Shown: positions 1 to 8,406 of the stretch, piece by piece
Numbering within the stretch: position 1 is the stretch's first letter
Layout: each line of letters opens with the position of its first letter
Source: Pedobacter planticolens
GTDB taxonomy: Bacteria > Bacteroidota > Bacteroidia > Sphingobacteriales > Sphingobacteriaceae
Direction of reading: 5' to 3'
Length of the DNA stretch: 64,000 nucleotides
NCBI RefSeq assembly: GCF_014172375.1
Contig: NZ_WNXD01000002.1
Coordinates: forward strand, 558,001 to 622,000
Translations under genes and position numbers: made by a program
Notes under the pieces: model-generated
What the model was told of the DNA's origin: nothing
Databases searched by the model: none
Seen by the model: the letters and a program-made list of their open reading frames with translations, nothing else

Positions 1-1834
1 CAATGGTAAAATAATATTTCCCTGCTGGTACATTCTCCAAATCATTTTTATCACTTACTATACCTCCACCAACTCTATACCATGTTCGGGGAAGATCGTT
101 TACCACAGTTATTTTTTTAATATATCCCATTGATGATCCGCAATAGGTTTGGTTTTTGTCTATTTGGAGATCGTTTATTCCATTGGCATTGCCGTCAATC
201 GTAAAATTAGCTGATTGTGGCGGATCGCATAATCCGTTTTGTCCAGCTTTAAGGAAATAGGTGCCTGCACCAACATTCGTCAACTTACGTTCATTACTAA
301 CAACAACATTCGGATTATTAACATTATACCATGCAAACACACTCGAATCAAATACATTAACCTCAATGCTACCTGTTGTTGCACCACAAACTACCCCCGC
401 AATCGATGCGCTCGTATTATCGATAAAGGGCTTAGAAAAAGTTGAAGTAGCGCCATCAGGATTTGTACCCATGCTTGTAACTTTTCCTGTAATAGGTCCA
501 TCGTAAACCCAATTACCATTAGCATCTGTTGGCACTGTAGCAAACCATGTTTTACCTTGGCAATCTGGACATGAATCTGTATAAAATAATTCTATGATGG
601 AATTAGGTAAATAGGTTCCACTTGCGCCTGTTGCAGATAAGTTTGTAATATGAGATTGCGTTATAAATTTGCCCGCAGGCAGATTTTTATAGGTAACTGC
701 CGCTAAGCTATTGCAATAAAAACTATTCTTTAACATAGATATAGGATATGCAATTTCTATTAAAACCCCTGTTTTATTATATGCTATTGAATTTCCATCA
801 TTAACAACGCTACCCCCGATCATGCCCTTATTACAAAAATTTACATGAATTCCAGTTGTATTGCCAAAACTCTCATTGCCTGTTACGCTCGTTCCGATTT
901 TATTATTTGAAATTATAAATCCTCCATTTACATAATCCATTTCAACTCCTATATTCTGTGCGCAAATTATATTTTTAGAGATAATGGGAATAGATAATTC
1001 ACCATTAACATAAATCCCTATCGCAGACGGTGAAGCTATTGTTTTAATAAAAGTTTTATCTAACCCAATTACATTATTTACTATTTTAATGCCTCCATCT
1101 GCACCACCTAAGGCTATGCCTTTTATTGTATTTGCGGTTATTAAATTCCCCTCCTCTGGAGTATCACCACCAATAATACTATTTTTTAAAAAGCTTAAAT
1201 CAATGCCCGTTTCATTAGGTTGAGCATTTAGGCCATTCTCTCCCAAACCTATAATGTTTGAAGAAATCTTAATATTCACCACATCATTTCTTGGGATAAT
1301 ATAAGGAGATAATATACCCGCATAATTATTGTTAAAACAATTTGGTTTACCTGGTGCGCCAATAATTACATCACTGGTATTTAAAAGGAATATCCCTGCT
1401 TTCTTATCATCTACTGATCCAGCTGGATCGGATTTGAAGTTGCTAAACGATAATCCATAAATCTCAATGTTTTTAGCATTATCTAGCCTAAGACCAGAAA
1501 AGTAAGCTGTTACAACTCTTATTAAATTGATTTTAATATTTGCATTAGGTAAAACTAAACCAGCAATTGAAGGTTGAGTTGTAGCATCTATAACAATATT
1601 GGAAGTGAGAATAGGAAGTTCACTTTCTAAAGCAATTGTAAAATCAAGAACGGAGTTTCCTTGTATATTAAATTCAATATAGTCAATTCCGCCAACTGGA
1701 TTTGCATTGGCAGACTTAATGGCCTCACGTAAACTACCAGACCCATCATTAGCATTTGAAGTAACCGTAAACACCTCAGCCTTAAGGTTATTCACACAAT
1801 ATACCAGAAAAAAAACCAGTAATATCTTTTTCAT
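1..1834 (-). CDS. T9SS-type surface protein with beta-helix and SprB-like repeats (partial)
   Basis: The reading frame is open from an ATG at 1834 to the left edge, so at least 611 residues are present and the C-terminus is missing. It begins with a signal peptide (MKKILLVFFLVYCVNNLKA). Next comes the motif NANDGSGSLREAIKSAN, typical of Bacteroidetes proteins with a right-handed parallel beta-helix. About 350 residues of Asn/Gly/Ile-rich beta-helix rungs follow (repeated N-x-I-G style turns). The last visible part has Cys-containing modules of about 75 residues that resemble SprB-type repeats. Such proteins usually end in a type IX secretion or gliding-associated C-terminal domain, which would lie outside the window. 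It lies downstream of the DUF4397/SusD/SusC genes, separated by a terminator, so it may be partly co-transcribed with them. The exact function and ligand are unknown. Confidence 0.75.
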   Translation of the reverse strand, partial: MKKILLVFFLVYCVNNLKAEVFTVTSNANDGSGSLREAIKSANANPVGGIDYIEFNIQGNSVLDFTIALESELPILTSNIVIDATTQPSIAGLVLPNANIKINLIRVVTAYFSGLRLDNAKNIEIYGLSFSNFKSDPAGSVDDKKAGIFLLNTSDVIIGAPGKPNCFNNNYAGILSPYIIPRNDVVNIKISSNIIGLGENGLNAQPNETGIDLSFLKNSIIGGDTPEEGNLITANTIKGIALGGADGGIKIVNNVIGLDKTFIKTIASPSAIGIYVNGELSIPIISKNIICAQNIGVEMDYVNGGFIISNNKIGTSVTGNESFGNTTGIHVNFCNKGMIGGSVVNDGNSIAYNKTGVLIEIAYPISMLKNSFYCNSLAAVTYKNLPAGKFITQSHITNLSATGASGTYLPNSIIELFYTDSCPDCQGKTWFATVPTDANGNWVYDGPITGKVTSMGTNPDGATSTFSKPFIDNTSASIAGVVCGATTGSIEVNVFDSSVFAWYNVNNPNVVVSNERKLTNVGAGTYFLKAGQNGLCDPPQSANFTIDGNANGINDLQIDKNQTYCGSSMGYIKKITVVNDLPRTWYRVGGGIVSDKNDLENVPAGKYYFTI

Positions 1835-1854
1835 TTAAAAAGTTAAGATACAAA

Positions 1855-1882
1855 AAAACCAAGTCATCACTGACTTGGTTTT
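1855..1882 (-). terminator. Intrinsic terminator after the DUF4397 gene
   Basis: A perfect 12-bp inverted repeat, AAAACCAAGTCA / TGACTTGGTTTT, encloses a 4-base TCAC loop. It lies 20 bases past the stop codon of the DUF4397 lipoprotein gene and ends in a T-run on either strand. It probably ends the SusC-SusD-DUF4397 transcript, perhaps incompletely, because the next minus-strand gene starts only 21 bases further on. Confidence 0.8.
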
Positions 1883-1901
1883 GTAATAAAATATTTACAA
1901 C

Positions 1902-2693
1902 TTAATAGAAAGTTGTATAAACGGTTCCTGATAAAGGATAAGTTGTACTACCTAAAACACCTCTTAAATAAAACGTATAAGCCCTACCTTTAGTTAAGCC
2001 AATGGTAATATTGCTTAATAAAGGCAAACCGGTAGCCGTATTATTTAAAGCAAAAACATTTGATGGTGCAGCTCCTGGCCCAGGACTTGGAATTTCAGCG
2101 AAAGCTGATGCTGTACCATAGGCAACGTTTGATGCTACTTTTGTACTTGTCGCAGTTTTTACCAAATCTAAATTTGGGCTACCATTATATAAATTAACCA
2201 TACGAATAAAGATTTTTGAAGTATCCAAAGCGGGCTTAACATCTTCCAATACCAACAATGGTCCAATAGATTTATTCGTCGAACTATATTGTCCAGTAGT
2301 AAATATGGTATAATACTTACCAGCCTCAGGTGTAATTGTAGCATTTAATACTTCTAAATTTTTATCTACTGTTGCAGAAGGTATAATATTTGCTGTTACT
2401 TTATGCGAACCTGGCGCTGTGATTGCGTAACCCAAATCTGGATACAATCCGTTATACGCATAGCCTGCATTTTCTACACCTGTAGAAGACAGTGCCGACG
2501 AAAACTTTAAACCATCTACATAAAAGTTAGCTACTGGGCTACCTGGGGTTAAATTCAAGAATTTAAGGTATGAATACTTGGGGTCTCCAGGGGCGACCTT
2601 TTCGTATTCTGTGTTTTCAACAGTACCTTCATTTTTTTTGCATGCTGCAAGTAATACTGTGCATACTGCTATAAAATATAATATTTTTTTCAT
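1902..2693 (-). CDS. DUF4397-domain lipoprotein
   Basis: This 263-residue protein has a lipoprotein signal with lipobox LLAAC (Cys18), so it is probably anchored in the outer membrane, likely surface-exposed like SusD. The body reads YLKFLNLTPGSPVANFYVDG and later FIRMVNLYNGSPNLDLV. These are the hallmarks of DUF4397, a beta-sandwich domain seen twice here (roughly residues 40-130 and 160-250). It starts 20 bases after the SusD stop and is the third gene of a SusC-SusD-DUF4397 operon. By analogy with other genes after SusD it may be an accessory surface glycan-binding lipoprotein, but that role is inference. No catalytic motif is visible. Confidence 0.75.
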   Translation of the reverse strand: MKKILYFIAVCTVLLAACKKNEGTVENTEYEKVAPGDPKYSYLKFLNLTPGSPVANFYVDGLKFSSALSSTGVENAGYAYNGLYPDLGYAITAPGSHKVTANIIPSATVDKNLEVLNATITPEAGKYYTIFTTGQYSSTNKSIGPLLVLEDVKPALDTSKIFIRMVNLYNGSPNLDLVKTATSTKVASNVAYGTASAFAEIPSPGPGAAPSNVFALNNTATGLPLLSNITIGLTKGRAYTFYLRGVLGSTTYPLSGTVYTTFY

Positions 2694-2713
2694 TTCTATT
2701 TCAATTTAAAAGG

Positions 2714-4270
2714 TTAAGGCTGAGCGAACCACATTGGTATAGTGTGATAATCAATTTTATCAGCGCCAATTTTTGCAAGGGCGGCCACATTCCAAATATA
2801 TTCAGAGTTATATCTAGGGCGGTAGCGTTGCGCAGGTTTACCTCCATTATCAGAATAAAACGTGGTAGGGAATACATATACGTTTACATAAGGATTGTTA
2901 CCTTTTGAATCTCCAGTGATGTAATTATATTTACGTAAATCACTCCAAGTTTCTACAAAACCGTAACCATATAATGCTAGGTATTTTTGTAGCATTATAT
3001 CTCTCAAAGTTAATGTTGCTGCACTTTGTTTTACAGCAGCACTTGTTAAATAAGCAGTTTTAGCAGCTGGTGTAATTGCCACACCTTGGCTACTTACAAA
3101 ATCTATACTTTCAGAGATGCCTTTTAGATACGCTGTGTAAGCAAGTGTTGGGTCACTATTTCTAAACGCAGCCTCAGCTTTAATGAATTGAATTTCAGTG
3201 GAAGTCATGATTGGAAAGCCAGCTTTATCTTTATAGATATATTTACCTAAACCAGCACCAGGATTAGCACCACCTAATACGCCCCAAAGATTAGGGATTT
3301 GATTTTTAGCCGCAACTGTTCCTGCATCAGCTCTATAAGGTAGAGTTCCTCTAAATACCCCATCAGCAGATGCAGTTATCATATTATCTCTACGAGGATC
3401 AATAACTAAACCAGAAGTGCCAGTAAAATAGGTTCCATCTAACAACCCAACAATTATATTTGTTTGGCGATACGCCCCCATATTTTGTCTTAGTGGACCA
3501 AAGAAATTTGCATCAGCAGAATTACTACCATTATTTGGCACTATAAAGTTATCAGCATTTGATGCTAATGATTTATCGCAATATTCAATAATTTTTGTGG
3601 GATTGTAAGTTGATTTGTTGATTAAGTTACTTGCATTTCTTGCCAATAAACCATAATTAAATTTAATCCATTTAGCAGGATCACCTTGATAAGCTAAATC
3701 TGGACTAGATAATTTAGCAACAGTTCCAGCACCATCAGTTCTGCTAAAGTTTTTAATCGATTCATTAGCCAAACGAACTACCTCAGCATATACATCTGAT
3801 TGAGGATCGTAATCAAACACATAACGGTTTGGCTCGTAAGCTTGTTTTAAGATAATATCACCATGGTAATCTGTAGTAATTTGCCATCCCCAAGCTTTTA
3901 AAGCTTGGGCCATACCTACATAATTCCATTCTTGTTTACCTTCGCTATCGCTTATAATTAAATTTAGGTTTGCTCCTAAACCATAATAATTAGTACGCCA
4001 AATTTCTCCCATGGCATCACTGATCTGAATCCAACCGTGTTGTTCGCCAACATTTACCGCTCCACCAAAATATTGAATCAATCCACCTAAATATCTTGAG
4101 TCAAATTGTACACCACGCTCCATTTGCGCAAACAGTGGTGGGGTTAATGTTTTACTTTCTGGGTTTTGCGGCGTTGCAGGGTCAGTATTTATATCGAAAT
4201 ACTTTTTACAACCAGAAAATGTTATTGCAAATGCAATTAATACAATATATAATTTTTTCATCGTTTTCAT
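2714..4270 (-). CDS. SusD/RagB-family (SusD-like_2) nutrient-binding lipoprotein
   Basis: This 518-residue SusD homologue has a signal peptide ending in lipobox TFSGC (Cys21), followed by KKYFDINTDPATPQNP. That opening is typical of the SusD-like_2 (PF12771) subfamily, which is all-helical with TPR-like repeats and caps the SusC barrel at the cell surface. The C-terminal WSDLRKYNY and RPRYNSEYIWN segments also fit this subfamily. The start is ATG at 4270; a second in-frame Met at residue 4 is equally possible. Its start is only two bases past the stop of its SusC partner, so the two are surely co-transcribed. The substrate cannot be read from sequence; the neighbourhood suggests amino-sugar-containing glycans or oligosaccharides. 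Confidence 0.9.
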   Translation of the reverse strand: MKTMKKLYIVLIAFAITFSGCKKYFDINTDPATPQNPESKTLTPPLFAQMERGVQFDSRYLGGLIQYFGGAVNVGEQHGWIQISDAMGEIWRTNYYGLGANLNLIISDSEGKQEWNYVGMAQALKAWGWQITTDYHGDIILKQAYEPNRYVFDYDPQSDVYAEVVRLANESIKNFSRTDGAGTVAKLSSPDLAYQGDPAKWIKFNYGLLARNASNLINKSTYNPTKIIEYCDKSLASNADNFIVPNNGSNSADANFFGPLRQNMGAYRQTNIIVGLLDGTYFTGTSGLVIDPRRDNMITASADGVFRGTLPYRADAGTVAAKNQIPNLWGVLGGANPGAGLGKYIYKDKAGFPIMTSTEIQFIKAEAAFRNSDPTLAYTAYLKGISESIDFVSSQGVAITPAAKTAYLTSAAVKQSAATLTLRDIMLQKYLALYGYGFVETWSDLRKYNYITGDSKGNNPYVNVYVFPTTFYSDNGGKPAQRYRPRYNSEYIWNVAALAKIGADKIDYHTIPMWFAQP

Positions 4271-4272
4271 AA

Positions 4273-7200
4273 TTAAAATCCAACTCTTAAACCAAAACTA
4301 AAACTTCTTGGTTGGCCAGATGATCCAAAATCAATACCAGTACCACCAGTACCACCAGATGCCGCGCTCAAGCCATTAACAGAAGGATCAACACCTGAGT
4401 AATTTGTTAACAACCATAAGTCTGTTCCTGTTACGAAAACAGAGGCGCTTTTAAAGGTTTTACTATTAGCAAAAAGTGTTTTTGGTAAAGTATAGCCTAG
4501 AGTAACATCCTTTAACCTAATCCAATTGATATCTTTTTCTATGAAATCTCTTGTATTATAGTAGGTAGAATAATAAGATGTAGTGATGTAAGGAATAACT
4601 ACAATATTATTTGGAGTTGGTGTACCACTATTTTCTAAACCATCTCTTAAAACACCTTTTATAATTCTAGGCTCTTCCCTATCTAAACTAGTTTTAGACA
4701 TACCTCTTGCATAAAGATATAGTTCTGTAGCATTATAAATATCTCCTCCTTTACGTATATCAAACAGGAAAGATAAATTGAAGTTCTTGTAAGTAAAGCT
4801 GTTTGTTAAACCAATACCAAAATCTGGTGCTGTGTCACCAATCTGAGTCCAGTTGGTATCTTTAATTGGCATACCATTAACAGGGTTAATTAAAATTTCT
4901 CCATTGTTATTTCTCAAATAATCTAAACTTGCAAGGGCAGAGATTGAACTTCCAACAAAATATTGTCTTCTAACGTTATCAAATAACCAAGTATCAGATA
5001 CATAGAAAGTAGTTTGATCGCCTGGCAATGCAGTTAATTTACCTCTAGCACGAGTAATGTTGGCAATAATATCCCATGAGAAATTGCTCTTTCTAATTGG
5101 TGAACCTTTTAAAGTCAATTCAAAACCTTGGTTAACAACCTTTCCGCTATTAATATTTTCCAAAATAGCACCTGTTGCATAGCTTAAACGTGGAGCAGAT
5201 ATTTGTCCATCACTTACTAATTTATAGTAAGAGAAGCTAGCAGATAATCTATTTTTTAAGAAACTTAAATCGATACCTACATCAGTTGAAGTGGTAAACT
5301 CAGCACGTAAATCCGGATTACCTAAGGTTACATCCACTGCAAATCCACCACCTGTTGTAGTTTGAGGAACCAACTTAGTTTTTGTGATATAAGCATTTCG
5401 TGGATCTTTACCAGTTTGTGCCCAAGAACCCCTTAATTTACCTTCCGATAACCAGCTTATTTTCTTAAATACTGGCAACTCAGAGAATATAAAACTTAAA
5501 GATGTACTTGGATAGAAAAACGCATATCTTTCAATAGGTAATGTAGATGTAAAATCTTGTCTACCCGTTAAAGTTAGATATAACATATCATCATAACCCA
5601 CCTCTGCTTGACCAAACACACCCATTTTACGAATAATTGGGTTAGCATAAGCAACTCGTTGCGTTGTAGGATCTGTGTTATTTAAGCTGTAAAAATTAGT
5701 TTGATAAAATTTGCTACCATACTGAGCGGTTACATCTTCTGTTTTATCAGAAACATCATAACCAATACGTAATACTGGTTTAAATTTGCCATAGGTTTTT
5801 TTAACAATACCAACTAATGATGCGTTGAATAACTTAAAGTTATCAGTAAATGTATTAATACCTCCACCAGCATAAACACCAGTAACGTTAGCATTATAAG
5901 ATTGTGGATGATAGGCACCTAAACCCTGCATTGAGTAAATATCAGCGCCTGCTGTACCTTGAAAACTTAACCAAGTTGTAGGTTTATAACTAAAACCTAT
6001 GTTTGACAAAACCCTACTTACCTTATCCCAGTTAGGATTGTTTTCCATACCCCAAAGTGGATTATCAAGCTCGCCGCTTAAGCTTCCAGTAATTGTTCTT
6101 CTATCACCAGTAGCTGTATAACGATTTCTAATATCATCAACCACTGGCCATGTTAATACACTCAGCATTGGGCTACCTACCCCCTTATAAGTTTTATTGG
6201 TTTTTGAGTTAATAAAATTTATAGAAGCATTCATGCTTATTTTAGAACTGATTTTAGCAGTACCTGAAACTTTAGCATTTAAAGTAGTATAATCTGTACC
6301 ATCTATTACACCAGTTTGGTTAACATAACTTAAGCCTGTTCTAACAGAAAGTGCTTCTGAACCACCTTCAACAGATGCATTGTGTCTTTGTGTCCAACCT
6401 GTTTGATAAAAACTACCTAGATTATCATAAATTTTATATTTCTCAGGGTATTTCGATCCAAAAAACGTTCTTGTACGAATTTCTTCATCAAAAATACCAC
6501 CAGCACCACCACCATATACAGTCTGCACATCAGGAAAACGATAAGGGGTTTGAGAAGTAAATGAATTACTATAACTTACCCTTGCGGCGCCTGCTTTAGC
6601 TTTTTTGGTAGTAATAATTACGGCACCTGAAGCGCCTTGAGTACCATATAAAGCTGCTGCTTCAGGGCCTTTTAATATAGTTACAGACTCAATCTCTTCA
6701 GGATTAATATCCATACCTCTATTTCCGTAATCGTTGTTTCTATTAAAAGTACCTTGTCCAACTAAATTATACTCACTAAAAGTATTGTTAGAAATAGGCA
6801 AACCATCTACAACAAATAATGGTTGGTTATCGCCATCTAAAGATACTGCACCACGAATAATTATAGAAGATGAAGCGCCTGGCGTACCGTTAGTAGGCGT
6901 AATGGTAACACCTGCTACACGACCCTGCAAACCATTAATAAAATTTTCTCGTTGCGTTTGCGCTAAGTCGGTTCCTTTAACCGTTTGTGCATCATAAGCT
7001 AAAGATCGCTTATCTCTTTCGATACCAAAAGCGGTTACTACCACTTCATTTAGCACTTTAGAATCAGGGCTTAAAACCACATTGATTGCAGTTGCTGTAC
7101 CTACAGTTTGCTCTTTGGTGGTCATGCCAAGATAAATAAACTGAAGTACATCTCCAGCTTTCGTTTTAATTGAATACAAACCAGTAGGACTTGTTTGTAC

Positions 7201-7362
7201 CGCGGTAAGAGTGCCTTTAATTTTTACAGAAGCACCTGGAATGGGCAATCCATCTTCTGCAGAAGTCACTTTACCAGTAACCGTTATTTGTTGTGCCATA
7301 ACCTGTATAGCGAACAAAAACGAGCCCAAAAACAGCATGAGTAGTTTTTTTTTCATAAACAT
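4273..7362 (-). CDS. SusC/RagA-family TonB-linked outer-membrane transporter
   Basis: This 1029-residue SusC homologue has a signal peptide ending VMAQ, then a CarboxypepD_reg-like domain (about 25-110, GKVTSAEDGLPIPGASVKIKG). A plug domain follows with the SusC signature VTILKGPEAAALYGTQGASGAVIITTKK-type segment near residues 225-253, then a 22-strand barrel ending in GLRVGF. It imports oligomers across the outer membrane, energised by TonB-ExbB-ExbD. Two starts are possible, ATG at 7362 (MFMKKK) or 7356 (MKKK); the second gives a cleaner signal peptide. The first 110 residues are very like those of the SusC at 10278-13697 and the upstream DNA is conserved too, whereas the barrels differ. 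This points to duplicated regulation with diverged substrates. Confidence 0.95.
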   Translation of the reverse strand: MFMKKKLLMLFLGSFLFAIQVMAQQITVTGKVTSAEDGLPIPGASVKIKGTLTAVQTSPTGLYSIKTKAGDVLQFIYLGMTTKEQTVGTATAINVVLSPDSKVLNEVVVTAFGIERDKRSLAYDAQTVKGTDLAQTQRENFINGLQGRVAGVTITPTNGTPGASSSIIIRGAVSLDGDNQPLFVVDGLPISNNTFSEYNLVGQGTFNRNNDYGNRGMDINPEEIESVTILKGPEAAALYGTQGASGAVIITTKKAKAGAARVSYSNSFTSQTPYRFPDVQTVYGGGAGGIFDEEIRTRTFFGSKYPEKYKIYDNLGSFYQTGWTQRHNASVEGGSEALSVRTGLSYVNQTGVIDGTDYTTLNAKVSGTAKISSKISMNASINFINSKTNKTYKGVGSPMLSVLTWPVVDDIRNRYTATGDRRTITGSLSGELDNPLWGMENNPNWDKVSRVLSNIGFSYKPTTWLSFQGTAGADIYSMQGLGAYHPQSYNANVTGVYAGGGINTFTDNFKLFNASLVGIVKKTYGKFKPVLRIGYDVSDKTEDVTAQYGSKFYQTNFYSLNNTDPTTQRVAYANPIIRKMGVFGQAEVGYDDMLYLTLTGRQDFTSTLPIERYAFFYPSTSLSFIFSELPVFKKISWLSEGKLRGSWAQTGKDPRNAYITKTKLVPQTTTGGGFAVDVTLGNPDLRAEFTTSTDVGIDLSFLKNRLSASFSYYKLVSDGQISAPRLSYATGAILENINSGKVVNQGFELTLKGSPIRKSNFSWDIIANITRARGKLTALPGDQTTFYVSDTWLFDNVRRQYFVGSSISALASLDYLRNNNGEILINPVNGMPIKDTNWTQIGDTAPDFGIGLTNSFTYKNFNLSFLFDIRKGGDIYNATELYLYARGMSKTSLDREEPRIIKGVLRDGLENSGTPTPNNIVVIPYITTSYYSTYYNTRDFIEKDINWIRLKDVTLGYTLPKTLFANSKTFKSASVFVTGTDLWLLTNYSGVDPSVNGLSAASGGTGGTGIDFGSSGQPRSFSFGLRVGF

Positions 7363-7417
7363 GAATTTGGTTAATAAATAAGTTTTGTTTTGTTGATTGT
7401 TTGACTCTTGCTAAACA

Positions 7418-7429
7418 CGCATTAATACG
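7418..7429. promoter_or_regulatory. Near-palindrome upstream of SusC (putative operator)
   Basis: CGCATTAATACG differs by one base from the perfect palindrome CGCATTAATGCG found at the same distance (about 56 bases) upstream of the second SusC gene. On the minus strand it follows a weak -7-like TAATTCTG, so a bound protein would cover the likely transcription start. The divergent DeoR-type gene next door is the natural candidate regulator. The site is seen in the sequence; the regulator assignment is inference. Confidence 0.5.
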
Positions 7430-7521
7430 CAGAATTACAATTGTTAAGTAAATATGATAAATGTTTTTCACTAATAAAAGAAAGTTTGCAACTATTTTAA
7501 TGATAATTGCAAATTTTTATT

Positions 7522-7544
7522 GCAAAAACCAGCAAAAACCAGCA
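7522..7544. promoter_or_regulatory. Three GCA triplets with 10-bp phasing (putative DeoR-type operator)
   Basis: Direct repeats GCAAAAACCA, GCAAAAACCA and GCA start at 7522, 7532 and 7542, exactly one helical turn apart. They lie 160-180 bases upstream of SusC and 48-70 bases upstream of the divergent DeoR gene. The same 10-bp triplet arrangement recurs 162 bases upstream of the second SusC (13859). DeoR-family proteins often bind A/T-rich direct repeats, so autoregulation plus control of SusC is plausible. Confidence 0.5.
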
Positions 7545-7591
7545 GAATATTTTTAATTTTTATATCTTAGTATTCCAAACAACTATATATT

Positions 7592-8338
7592 ATGTTAAAG
7601 AAAGAAAGGCATGACTTTGTTATGCGACAAATTAATCTGCATAATCGAGTGCTTACCTCAGATCTTGTTCACTTGTTAAATGTTTCTGAAGATACCATTA
7701 GGAGAGATTTGCAAGAAATGTCTGATGATAATTTGTTATATAAGGTTCACGGAGGCGCTCTTTCTAAATCCTATCATTCTTCTTTTGATGACAGTACGGT
7801 TTATGCTAAAGATGCCAAAATAACTATTGCAAAAAAGACTATTCCTTTAATTAAAGATGGAATGGTTATTTTAACAGGAGGTGGAACTACTATAATTGAA
7901 TTGGTAAAACAGCTGCCAGAAAATTTAATGGCCACTTTTTTTACGATTAGCCCATTAGTAGCGGTTGAGTTAGCCAAATACCGAAAAATTGAGGTGATTT
8001 TAATTGGTGGCATGTTTTCTAAAAACTCGCAAATCACCTATGGCGGACATGTAATTAGTCAACTCTCTGAAATTAATGCTGATTTATGTTTATTGGGCAC
8101 TAGCGCTATACACCCCATTGACGGCCTTACAGATACAGATTGGGAAATCAATCAGCTAAAGAAGACCATGCTCAGTTCATCAAGAAAATCTGCAATCCTA
8201 TGTATTTCTGAAAAACTAAATATTTCACTTAGAATAAAAGTAGCTTCTTTAGAAAACATCAGCTATTTGATTACAGAGTTAGAACCTGAAGATTTGCAAT
8301 TAGAAAATTATCGGGTTAAAGGATTACGTATTCTTTAA
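7592..8338 (+). CDS. DeoR/GlpR-family sugar-responsive transcriptional repressor
   Basis: This 248-residue protein has an N-terminal winged helix-turn-helix (about residues 5-58; LNVSEDTIRRDLQEM is the recognition helix region, followed by the family hallmark VHGGA). The C-terminal DeoR sugar-phosphate-sensing domain (about 75-235) includes ILTGGGTTIIELVKQLP, IGGMFSKNSQITYGG and LLGTSAIHPIDGLTD. These proteins repress sugar genes until a phosphosugar binds. It sits divergent from one SusC and convergent with the second SusD/SusC pair, 6 kb before the NagB-like/PIG-L gene. It is therefore likely the regulator of this amino-sugar locus, sensing a sugar phosphate such as a hexosamine phosphate (inference). 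The start is ATG at 7592; there is no Shine-Dalgarno, as usual in this phylum. Confidence 0.9.
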   Translation: MLKKERHDFVMRQINLHNRVLTSDLVHLLNVSEDTIRRDLQEMSDDNLLYKVHGGALSKSYHSSFDDSTVYAKDAKITIAKKTIPLIKDGMVILTGGGTTIIELVKQLPENLMATFFTISPLVAVELAKYRKIEVILIGGMFSKNSQITYGGHVISQLSEINADLCLLGTSAIHPIDGLTDTDWEINQLKKTMLSSSRKSAILCISEKLNISLRIKVASLENISYLITELEPEDLQLENYRVKGLRIL

Positions 8339-8360
8339 CTTATAAAGTTCATTTAATTAA

Positions 8361-8388
8361 AAAAGGCCATCTTAATAGATGGCCTTTT
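8361..8388. terminator. Bidirectional intrinsic terminator
   Basis: A perfect 12-bp inverted repeat AAAAGGCCATCT / AGATGGCCTTTT has a TAAT loop. It lies between the convergent DeoR gene and the second SusD gene and can serve both strands. Confidence 0.9.
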
Positions 8389-8406
8389 CTTTTGGCTAAA
8401 ACGAAA

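Noticed and set aside
239-506. Two overlapping plus-strand ORFs of 68 and 81 codons at the left edge
   Set aside because: They lie on the opposite strand of the long open frame of the beta-helix surface protein, lack starts with any support, and read as low-complexity sequence.
7363-7591. A riboswitch in the SusC/DeoR intergenic region
   Set aside because: The conserved features are DNA-like (palindrome and phased direct repeats). No paired helices of a known riboswitch class could be made out.
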